NCBI GenBank assembly: GCA_020636095.1
Contig: JACJYN010000002.1
Location: 682,001 to 746,000, forward strand
DNA length: 64,000 nucleotides
Direction: 5' to 3'
Source: Lewinellaceae bacterium
Lineage (GTDB): Bacteria > Bacteroidota > Bacteroidia > Chitinophagales > Saprospiraceae
Positions 44,708 through 52,746 of this stretch are shown here, in pieces (positions within the stretch are counted from its first letter, which is position 1; every line of letters starts with the position of its first letter). The notes beneath the pieces were generated by a model that ran no database searches, was not told where the DNA came from, and saw only the letters and a program-made list of their open reading frames with translations. The translations under genes were made by a program, and so were the position numbers.

Positions 44708-44913
44708 ATGACTAGGATACAGACAATTATAGAAGAGATCAACCATCTAAATCCTGATGAATTGGAAGTGATTCTGAGAGAGATCCTGATGAGGTTAGAT
44801 AGAAAAAGAAGATCGAAACCATATTAGAAGAGTATATGGGGATCGGAGAAGGTGTTTGGGAAATGGATGCTCAAGAGTATGTTAATGAATTGAGAGAAGA
44901 GGATGAAAAATAA
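44708..44913 (+). pseudogene. VapB-like antitoxin (one frameshift)
   Basis: First frame TRIQTIIEEINHLNPDELEV to about 44808, then a one-base loss, then KIETILEEYMGIGEGVWEMD and AQEYVNELREEDEK to the stop at 44913. About 68 residues, acidic C-terminus, placed 54 bp before a PIN-domain gene; both facts fit an antitoxin. Family assignment is by context. Confidence 0.6.
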
Positions 44914-44967
44914 ACCATGGACATAATCAAAAAGTAGGTTGATATCCCACAAATAAGAAAAACCAAA

Positions 44968-45380
44968 ATGAAAATTTTCATTGATACAGCCCCCTCATCT
45001 ATCTGATAGAGAAACGCCCAAAATATTCTGCTCCTCTCAAGAAGTACTTCACCGAATTGTATGTTGATGGATATGAGATTATTACCAGTGTGATAACCTA
45101 TTCGGAATATGGAGTTAAACCCAAAAGGGATAATAAAGAAGAATTGATTAAAGAATTTGAAGAATTTTTAGGTAAAGTAGGTATTCCACTGTTGAACGTC
45201 GATAAAAATCATGCGACAAGAGCTTATGAGATGAGAGCAAAATATAAGTTCTTAAAAGGAATGGACGGGATTCAGATAGGAACTGCAATTGAAGAAGGTT
45301 GTGATAAATTTTTGACAAATGATATCAAGTTGGAGAAGATAGAGGAATTAGAGATAATTCTTGTAGATAAATTGGAATGA
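44968..45380 (+). pseudogene. VapC-like PIN-domain toxin (one frameshift)
   Basis: The ATG at 44968 gives KIFIDTAP with the first PIN Asp. One missing C near 44990 shifts the frame, after which LIYLIEKRPKYSAPLKKYF, IITSVITYSEYGV (conserved Glu) and KGMDGIQIGTAIEEGCDKFL followed by TND (acidic metal ligands) continue to 45380. Restored length is about 138 residues, normal for a VapC ribonuclease. Cassette ends match: TTAGGTGC at 44556 and GCACCTAAC at 45401. Confidence 0.75.
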
Positions 45381-45400
45381 ATCTTCGAATGTCCGGCAAG

Positions 45401-45470
45401 CACCTAACATAGGCTAAAACGGCAAGTGGCGCTAAGCACGCCACCTTCGTTTAGCCGAAACCCCTTAGCT
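45401..45470 (+). repeat. attC-like site J
   Basis: R'' GCACCTAAC exactly complements the cassette start TTAGGTGC. GGCTAAAACG pairs with CGTTTAGCC and GTGGCG with CGCCAC around CTAAGCA. The right junction reads CCCC|TTAGCTAC, with C in place of the usual G. Confidence 0.78.
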
Positions 45471-45514
45471 ACAATTAAAAAGCAATCAATAATCCAAAGA
45501 GAAAAAAGAACCAA

Positions 45515-46740
45515 ATGTCAATTGATTGTAAAACCAAATTTCGATTCTTTCAAAGAATGGTTGATATTGGTGCTAATAAAGACTTTTCTACCACTGAAAT
45601 CAGGTATCTACGAGTAACTAATATTGCATCTATCCTAGGTGCAATATATAATGCAATTTGGGTGCTAATTTCAATTAATTTCATTGACTCCCCAATAATT
45701 TATGGAAGCAATCTTTATTGGGAATGATGTTTTTAATTGTGTTAATTTTTAATAAGAAAGGTTGGCGGGTACTGGCAACCATATGGCTTATAATTACATC
45801 GTATATATCGGTTCTCTTATTTCTTTATTTATTGGGATATTCGTCAGGCGTTCCGGTCATTTGTTTCTTAATAATTATCCTGCCATACATGACTTTCCCC
45901 GTAAGGCAAGAAAAATTAGCCCATGGTTTTAGTATACTGGCTTGCTTAACGTTGATTGTTACTGTATCACTCCAATCAAATATTAATGCTCATTATGATG
46001 AATTAGACCCCTATTTATCACAAGTAGTCAATATCAGTATAACTGGATTCATTTGTCTCGCACTTATATGGAGTATGTCTGTTTTAATTGATAAATCGGA
46101 AGAATCCTTAATGGCTGAACAAAAAAATCAGATGATCTTCTTCATAACATACTTCCGGTAAATGTAGCAAAAGATCTAAAAGAAACCGGTAGAACTATTC
46201 CCCAAAGACACAAGAATGTGACTATACTTTTTACTGACTTCAAAGGTTTTACCGAGTTAGTAGCGTCCATTTCGGAAATCGCTTTGGTCAATGAGCTCAA
46301 TGATATTTTTGGACGGTTCGATGAAATTGTTGAGGAGGCAGGAGTTGAAAAGATTGAAACAATTGGTGATGCATATGTGGCTGCATGTGGCTTTGGAGAT
46401 GGGATAACTGAACATGCTATTAATTGCATTACAGCTGCACAACAGATGTTATACTATCTTGAGGAAAGAAATCGGATGCATGAAATTAAGTGGAGGATGA
46501 GGGTTGGGATACATTCAGGGACCTATTGTGGCAGGAGTTGTAGGAAAGAAGAAATTCAGATATGATCTTTTTGGAGATACAATTAATACGGCAAGCAGAA
46601 TGGAGTCATTAGGAGAACCTGGTAAAATAAATATTTCAGGACCGACTTATCAACTTGTCAAAAATGACATTGATTGCGAAAACAGGGGAAAAATTCATGC
46701 TAAGGGAAAAGGAGAAATAGAAATGTACTTTGTAAAATAA
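45515..46740 (+). pseudogene. Membrane-bound class III adenylate/guanylate cyclase (frameshifted)
   Basis: Four frame segments together encode about 400 residues. First a soluble start and six predicted helices (e.g. ATIWLIITSYISVLLFLYLL, PVICFLIIILPYMTFPV), then the cyclase domain: HKNVTILFTDFKGFTELVAS with the first metal Asp, EKIETIGDAYVAACGFGDGI with Lys/Glu and the second Asp, and AGVVGKKKFRYDLFGDTINT with ASRMES. Breaks are near 45720, 46125 and 46545. The cassette starts TTAGCTAC (45465) and ends GCAGCTAA (46744), one mismatch. Would make cAMP or cGMP if intact. Confidence 0.78.
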
Positions 46741-46743
46741 ACT

Positions 46744-46815
46744 GCAGCTAATAATAAAGGCTGAATAGCCTGGTGCAACTGGCTATTTCAGTCCCGCACC
46801 GAATGTGCGGGATTG
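46744..46815 (+). repeat. attC-like site K / hairpins at the right end of the array
   Basis: GCAGCTAA complements the cyclase cassette start with one mismatch. It is followed by two hairpins, GGCTGAATAGCC...GGCTATTTCAG and TCCCGCAC-CGAAT-GTGCGGGA. No G|TT core was recognised to the right, so the array appears to end here. The second hairpin could also act as a terminator. Confidence 0.6.
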
Positions 46816-47481
46816 AACGAAGGGGAGCCAAGAGTAAGCAGCGTCCCTTCCTTATGGGGTTTCAATTTTAAGATTAGGAGCTTACCAGCCCCGGCGTCGG
46901 GGCGAGGAGTAAAAAGAGAGGGCTGAAAAAGTTCTTTGAATACAGATAAATCCGGGAAATAGGAGGGCAAAAGGCGTTTATCAGGCCTAAATTCCTGCCG
47001 CCGGACAAAGCAAAGCCAGGGCAGAGCCGTGCTGCCAGCCGGGATCAATTATAGAACAGGGGCCAGAGGTGGACAGGGGGGCTTTTGTTTGCTTCCAGCG
47101 TTTCGATGGTAACCATCTGTCCTTTGTGGCAGCAGGGCATTTATCGGCAGCCTTGCCAAAGAGGCGTTGTTTGGCGAGCGCTTTGCGCAGGTATTGCACC
47201 ACGTTCTGGGGCCCTGCGAAAGGCTTTTGGGTGTGGGCCACCCAGCTTTTGCGGTACAATGCTTCTTTCCAGCGGTAATAGGGCCCCCGTTTGTAGGGCC
47301 TTGGGGGCAGCCCTAATAGCCTGCCCCGATGCATATTGGGGACTACCTCCTAACATGCTCTGATTTACCTGTCCAGCCGCTTCATCCTGCATGCCGTCTT
47401 GCGGCATCGAATACCACCCTGGCTGCACCTGCTTGGTAGCTTTGGCGAAGAGCAGGGGCAGCCTTATTTTTTGCTTTTCCC
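46816..47481 (-). mobile_element. IS91-like transposase remnant region
   Basis: On the minus strand, 47340-47175 reads YKRGPYYRWKEALYRKSWVA and HTQKPFAGPQNVVQYL, which resembles the block around W-V-x-Y-x-K-PF-x-GP-x-V-x-YLGRYTHR of IS91-type Y2 transposases. The sequence after YL is frameshifted and neither end of the element is recognisable. The rest of the stretch to 47481 holds no gene I can support. Confidence 0.5.
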
Positions 47482-47678
47482 TAGTGCGCCGGGAACGAAG
47501 TTGTTGGTCAATAATTTGAGGCTGTTTTGCGGCCGGCTCGTCGCCAAAGGCTATGGCCGGCGGAGACAGGCAAGGCGCGACGACCGACCATAGCCTTAGC
47601 TACGGAAGGAAGGAGCAACGCAGCATAGCCGTAAAAGAGCCCAAAGAATTGGTTAAGAATTTCGTTCCCGGCGCACTA
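47482..47678. repeat. MITE-like element with 18-bp inverted repeats
   Basis: TAGTGCGCCGGGAACGAA (47482-47499) and its exact complement (47661-47678) bound a 197-bp GC-rich non-coding segment. A further inverted copy GCGCCGG follows at 47681. No transposase inside. Confidence 0.65.
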
Positions 47679-47727
47679 ATGCGCCGGCATTGCGGGGTAA
47701 CCCCCTTTGGGGTTGGACTTTGAAAAG

Positions 47728-47746
47728 CCACCGTCTTTGACGGTGG
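47728..47746. terminator. Terminator-like hairpin
   Basis: CCACCGTC-TTT-GACGGTGG, an 8-bp perfect GC-rich stem with a 3-base loop followed by TGGTTT. No gene lies directly upstream, so its source transcript is unclear. Confidence 0.5.
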
Positions 47747-47925
47747 TGGTTTACTCTGGCCGAACAATAATCACCAAAGCCATTGATCATTGTCATTCAG
47801 GTTTGTGTGTTTCCATCTTAACTTAAGGAATATGAAACGGGTAAACAAGCTATTGCCTTTTTCACATCTCACACTTTTATCCGCCGTAGCTCCTAGAGCG
47901 AAGGCGGGCACATTCACCATATGCC

Positions 47926-48803
47926 ATGTGTCGTTTCGTCAGTTACCTGTACTTACCCATCATCATTGATGAATTGCTGCTGAAGCCCGAAAATTCGCTG
48001 GTCAACCAAAGCTATGACGCCGAAGAGATGTCGCAGCCCCTCAACGGCGACGGCTTCGGACTGGGCTGGTATGCCCGCGAAATCCGCTCGCAGCCCTACC
48101 TCTTCCGGTCGATCACGCCGGTATGGAACAACCAGAACCTGCGCTACAACGCCTCCCTGATCCGCACCCGTTGCCTGTTCGCGCACATCCGGGCGGCGTC
48201 GGTAGGCTTCGTATCGGAGGCCAACTGCCACCCTTTCCACTATCACGACTACCTGCTGATGCACAACGGCGGCATCGACGACTTCCGTCACATCAAACGC
48301 GACCTGGTGCGCCTGCTCAACGACGAGTTCTTCCTGTGGGTCACCGGTACCAGACAGACCGAGAACATCTTCGCCTTTTCCTGCAGACGCTGGTCGAACG
48401 ATACGGCGAAGAGCTGCCCCAACCGGAGCAGGTGGCGGCCTGCTTCCAGCATACCTTCGACATGATGGAGGTGCTCAAACGACGCCGCAACATCGCCGGC
48501 AACTCCACCTACAATATGCTGGTGACCGACGGGCGCCGCATCTTCGGCACGCGGTACAACTCATCGCCGCACGAAGCCTCGCCCACCCTGTACTACGCCA
48601 CCGGCAGCCGCTTCGAGTCCCATCCCAATGGCGACTGCTTCATCCGTGACAATAAGGAGGTACCGGCAGTTCGTGATGGTGGTTTCCGAAAAGCTCAACG
48701 AACGGGAAGAGGACTGGACCGTGGTGCCGCCCAATCACTTTATCTGGGTGGGAGAAGATCTGGAGGTAAAGTTGATGGCGATGGGAACGCCGTATTCAAA
48801 GTA
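47926..48803 (+). pseudogene. Class II glutamine amidotransferase (YafJ/EgtC-like), two frameshifts
   Basis: The ATG at 47926 gives MCRFVSYLYLP with the N-terminal nucleophile Cys2, then LNGDGFGLGWY, FAHIRAASVGFVSEANCHPF and LMHNGGIDDF, the Ntn-hydrolase glutaminase motifs of the GATase_4 family. One base is missing near 48378 (ENIFA / LFLQTLVERYG) and one is extra near 48660 (NKE / YRQFVMVVSEKL). With both corrected the protein runs to NHFIWVGEDLEVKLMAMGTP and the TAG at 48801-48803, about 292 residues. Likely acts on a glutamine-derived or gamma-glutamyl substrate; exact reaction unknown. Confidence 0.82.
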
Positions 48804-48939
48804 GCCGCGTGAAGCCGGGGCTGTGTTAGAAAATGGGTATTCTACATAGCCTTTGTGCGAGGACAGGTGCCGAAGCCTTCCCGCTTTCGTTACAAACTTC
48901 AGCGGGCGAAGGGCGAAGGCATGCTGCCCTGTTCCAATC

Positions 48940-50161
48940 GGAAAGCAAGGAATAAGCCTCCTTCAACAACCTCACTACCATCATCTCCACGCCCTTCGCC
49001 ACCAACTGCCACAGCGCATACAACCCAAACAACGGGCTGGCAGGAGCAGCAGAAAAATTACTCATTCCCCATGGTGTCCCGAACATTATTCAGCAGCTGA
49101 ATGCTGCCGATCGTAATGGCAAAGCCAATGGAGTTGACGATCGTCGTACCGGTGCCGATGTAGTGCGGAGGCGCCGTCCGGGCGACGACAGTGGAAAACT
49201 GAGGCGAGTCGCCCACCACGGCAAAGCCCAGAGGAGGAGGAAAGCCAGGAAGAGAAAAGGGGGAAGCAGAAACAGCAACGGAGAGGCCAGGCACATCAGC
49301 CCGGAGGTGAACAGCATGCCGAACGCCACCCGGGCGCTGCCCACCCTCTGGGAATAGTACCCGCCCGCCACGCAGCCGAGTACCCAATGCCGATAATGGC
49401 GAAGGACCAAAGCGAAATCCCGATCTCCGTCCCGTGCAGGGCATTGTACGCTACCAGCAATGCCGGCACAAAGGCACCAGAAGGCATACAACTCCCACAT
49501 GTGGTGAAATAGCCGAAGGCTGCCAACCGGAAGGGCTGGTAGCGGAATATCTTCGGAATGGCGTTCCATTCAAATTGAGCGCCGGGTCGCCGGTTCTTAC
49601 CTGTCTCCTACCAGGAGGTAGAGCAGCACCCTCCGAACAACGCCACCGCCGAGGTAGCCCAGAGGACAGCCTTCCAGGGCAACCCCTGCGTACTCCCGCA
49701 GCAGGTGCGGAAAAGCCGTGCCCAGCACCAGGGCGCCGACCAGATAACCCAGGCCTTGCCCAGCCCTTTGGCGTACCAGTCCGAAGAGATCTTCATCCCC
49801 ACCGGATAGATACCAGCCAGAAAAAAGCCGGTGAGAAAACGGAAAAGCAAAAGGAGAATAACCCGCCCGCAAACAGGCTGACACATAGGTTGAAAAAGGC
49901 GCCCATAACTGCGGAAAACAGAAATACCCGCGACGGAGAAAAACGGTCGGCGATCGACAGGAGGGCAAAGAAAAAGGTGCCGGTAATAAACCCCAACTGC
50001 ACCGCCGCAGTGATATCACCCACAGGCTCGGCGCCCAGGCCGAAAGCATCCTGCAGATCCCGAACCACTGCATTGCCCGCAAACCAGAGCGAGGTGCCGG
50101 CAAACTGGGCGAAGACGATCACCGGTAAGATGTATCCTGGTATTTTGGCCTGAACGTCCAT
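48940..50161 (-). pseudogene. MFS transporter, several frameshifts
   Basis: The ATG at 50161 starts DVQAKIPGYILPVIVFAQFA, followed by typical MFS helices and the signature loop SIADRFSPSRVFLFSAVMGA. Later pieces in other frames include FLTGFFLAGIYPVGMKISSD, FAIIGIGYSAAWR, TAPPHYIGTGTTIVNSIGFA and the C-terminus LFGLYALWQLVAKGVE. At least five indels over 1.2 kb break the frame. In outline a complete 12-helix permease; substrate unknown. Confidence 0.75.
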
Positions 50162-50641
50162 TACCGGTAAAGGTACGCAAACCGTTTGTCTGTGCTCTTA
50201 GGTATACGTCGAAATAAGGAGATGTTATTATATACCATTAAGGTAACTATTCAGCATTTCGCTTTTAGCGGTTCGCTATTCGCATCACTATGCCCCTAAT
50301 TGCAGGAATCTAAGCTCAAGAAACCAGTTCTTTGCCCTAAATCCGGGTTTTGAGGCAGCGTTTAGCGAACGGCGAATAGCTGAATAGTTACCCATTAAGA
50401 ATGAAACCACCAATAGTTTCTCTTCCCCGGGAATACAAGTGCCAAAGATTTGAACGCTTCAGTATTCATAAAAAAATAGTGCGGTGGAAACAAAAAAAAT
50501 AGGAGATTTCGAAAAAATGCATTAATTTTGAAACAAAAAGTTTTTAAAATCAATTTTTTGGTTGATCGCTAAACATTTTGTACTTCGCTAGTCGTCGCGA
50601 ACTAAAGAACAGGACTCCCATTTGAGTGAAAAACAGTACTG
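50162..50641. other. Intergenic region with a MITE
   Basis: Contains the element at 50242-50392 and an AT-rich stretch at 50460-50580 upstream of the DUF1801-like gene (ATTAATTTTGAAACAAAAAG), which may hold its promoter. Nothing else recognised. Confidence 0.5.
50242..50392. repeat. MITE-like element with CATTAA target duplication
   Basis: 151 bp bounded by GGTAACTATTCAGC and GCTGAATAGTTACC, with further inner complementarity (GTTCGCTATTCGC / GCGAACGGCGAATAGC). It is flanked by a 6-bp duplication CATTAA (50236-50241 and 50393-50398). The right part, from CAGGAATC to GAATAGTTAC, recurs at about 41717-41818. Confidence 0.75.
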
Positions 50642-50984
50642 ATGAACAAAGCAAAAGACGTAGAAGAATACATAGCCGGGTTTCCCGAAGCGGTACGTGT
50701 GCTTTTGGAACAAGTTCGCGCCACCATCAAAGCAGCTGCTCCGGAAGCAGTAGAATCCATCAGTTATGGCATGCCGGCTTATAAAAGGAACGGGCACCGC
50801 TGGTATACTTTGCAGGCTACAAAAACATATCGGCTTTTATGCCACGCCAACCGGGCATGCGGCATTTACGGAAGAATTATCGAAATACAAACAGGGAAAA
50901 GGCTCCGTGCAATTTCCTGTTGGCGAGCCCCTGCCGCTGGATCTGATCTCGAGGATCGTGCAGTTTCAGGTAAGGAACATTTAA
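50642..50984 (+). pseudogene. DUF1801 (YdhG-like) protein, frameshifted
   Basis: Starts MNKAKDVEEYIAGFPEAVRV with the DUF1801 core ISYGMPAYKRNG near residue 42. Near 50795 the frame shifts, and HIGFYATPTGHAAFTEELSK, YKQGKGSVQFPVGEPLPLDL and ISRIVQFQVRNI continue to 50984. One indel restores the usual ~115 residues. Family members are small proteins similar to the frataxin-like YdhG; role here unknown. Confidence 0.8.
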
Positions 50985-51004
50985 AAAATAAATTCGACAA
51001 CATC

Positions 51005-51875
51005 ATGTCAGGCAAACAAAAGATCACCCCTTCCTGTGGTATGACAACCAGGCGGAAGAAGCCGCCCATTTTATACTCTCTGTTTTCCCGATTCGAAAAT
51101 CGGAAAAATTCAACACCAGGGCGATGCCGTTATGACCGTCCAGTTCTTTCTGTCCTACCAGGAATTTTCAGCCTTGAACGGCGTACTGATGTTCCCCTTC
51201 AATCCATCCGTATCTTTCTATGTCGTTTGCGAAAGCGAAGCGGAGGTTGGTATGCATGGAAAAAAATTGCTGGAGGGCGGACAGTCCATGATGCCGCTCG
51301 ACAAATACCCGTGGAGCGAAAAGTATGGCTGGGTGCAGGACAAATACGGCGTCTCCTGGCAATTGACTCTGGGTAAAGATCCCGGATGTGGGGCAGAAGA
51401 TCTCGCCCTTACTGATGTTCACCGGAGATCAGCATGGGAGTATTGAGGACGCTATCAATTTTTACACTTCCTTATTTGAGCATTCCGGTACTAACCTCCT
51501 GGCAAGATATGAAGAGGGGAAGGCGATCCCGCTGTGGGAACCATCAAACACGCCCAGTTTCGGCTCGGGGAATATTTTCATGGCAATGGATAGCAGCTAT
51601 GATCACGGTTTCGGGTTCAATGAAGCGATCTCGTTTGTGGTGCACTGCGCCACCCAAAAAGGAGGTGGACTATTTCTGGGAAAAACTCACCGCCGATGGA
51701 GGAGAGGAAATGATGTGCGCCTGGTTGAAAGACAAAGTATGGCGTCGTCTGGCAAATCGTTCCCGATGAGCTCATCCGGCTTATATTCGATCCTGACCCC
51801 GCCCGGGCCCAAAGGGCGGTAGGCGCCATGATGCAGATGCGCAAGATCGACATCGAAAAGATCCGCCAGGCTGCC
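51005..51875 (+). pseudogene. PhnB-like two-domain VOC protein, frameshifted
   Basis: Two consecutive VOC/glyoxalase-like domains of the PhnB (3-demethylubiquinone methyltransferase-like) family. First: LWYDNQAEEAAHFILSVFP, GDAVMTVQFFLSYQEF, FYVVCESEAEV, WSEKYGWVQDKYGVSWQL. Second: PLLMFTGDQHGSIEDAINFY, FMAMDSSYDHGFGFNEAISF, VDYFWEKLTADGG, ending ELIRLIFDPDPARAQRAVGA and DIEKIRQAADD. At least five indels between 51030 and 51760 separate the pieces. Confidence 0.75.
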
Positions 51876-52304
51876 GATGATGAGAGCTGTACGGTCATCA
51901 CCGTACAGGCAACCGTTCATGCCCCCGTCGAGAAAGTTTGGGAAATGTGGACGCAGCCCGAACACATCACGAACTGGAATTTTGCCAGCGGTGATTGGCA
52001 TGCGCCCCGTGCGGAAAATGACCTCAGACTGGGCGGGCGGAAAGTTCAGCTACCGGATGGAGGCAAAGGACGGTAGCATGGGCTTCGATTTTAGCGGCGC
52101 CTTTACGCTAATCAACAAAATAAAAACCTGGATTTCAGGCTTGACGACTTACCGCCAGGTGCAGGTCCACTTTTCTGAAGTGGATGGAGGTACCTTCGTC
52201 ATGGAAAATTTCGAAGCGGAAGGCATGAACCCTGTCGAAATGCAAAAAGCCGGCTGGCAAGTACCATTCTGGATAATTTCAAACGATATGCGGAGGCGAA
52301 TTGA
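51876..52304 (+). pseudogene. AHSA1/SRPBCC-family protein, frameshifted
   Basis: The AHSA1 pattern starts TVITVQATVHAPVEKVWEMW, then PEHITNWNFASGDWHAPRAE, GGKFSYRMEAKDGSMGFDFS and MENFEAEGMNPVEMQKAGWQ, with the C-terminus ILDNFKRYAEAN. Indels near 52040 and 52265 break it. The first part reads in frame with the end of the PhnB-like protein without a stop, so either the two are fused or a small indel has removed the boundary; in related genomes they are usually adjacent separate genes. Confidence 0.75.
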
Positions 52305-52446
52305 GTTCGTGCGGTGAGCATCCTGCCGCCGCCTGCCGTTGCCTCCTATGACGGGCTGAGGCGCTTTTCATCCCGAACGCCCTAAAAGCGCATGACTCAT
52401 TGGTGGATATCCAATAACGCTTTACCGGAAAAATTAAGAGCTCAAA

Positions 52447-52477
52447 TTTAAGCGGCAATGGGAAATTGCCGCTTAAA
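52447..52477. terminator. Bidirectional terminator-like hairpin
   Basis: TTTAAGCGGCAAT-GGGAA-ATTGCCGCTTAAA is a perfect 13-bp stem with a 5-base loop, with A/T runs on both sides. It lies between the plus-strand AHSA1-like gene and the minus-strand GH20 gene, where both would terminate. Confidence 0.75.
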
Positions 52478-52562
52478 GGTAGCCTTCAATCGCTAATTTA
52501 TTCCATCCAGGCGTGACTGCTGTCAGCCAGCACGCCACCGCGTATTTCCATGTATTTCTTTA

Positions 52563-52719
52563 GAGTGTGTTCAAATTTCCATGATTGAGCGAAAGTGAGC
52601 AAATTTTGTGCTGAACGAGGCAAAAACATAGGCATACCTGGAAGGTACGCCGAGGCTTTTAACGAAGTGCAGTATAAAATTTGCCACTTGCAGCCGATTG
52701 ATGGAATTTTGAACACACT
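52563..52719. repeat. MITE, GAGTGTGTT variant
   Basis: 157 bp with termini GAGTGTGTTCAAA/TTTTGAACACACTC, flanked by TTTA and TTAT. Internal words (GAGCAAATTTTGTGCT, AAAGTGAG) resemble the GAGCGTGTT elements at 35446 and 43436, so this is probably a diverged relative. Confidence 0.65.
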
Positions 52720-52746
52720 CTTATTCCTGCCCAGATACTTATACGA

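Noticed and set aside
20381..46760. An integron integrase gene inside the array
   Set aside because: No frame shows the tyrosine recombinase R...HxxR...Y pattern or the IntI-specific insert; the array is called integrase-less within this window only.
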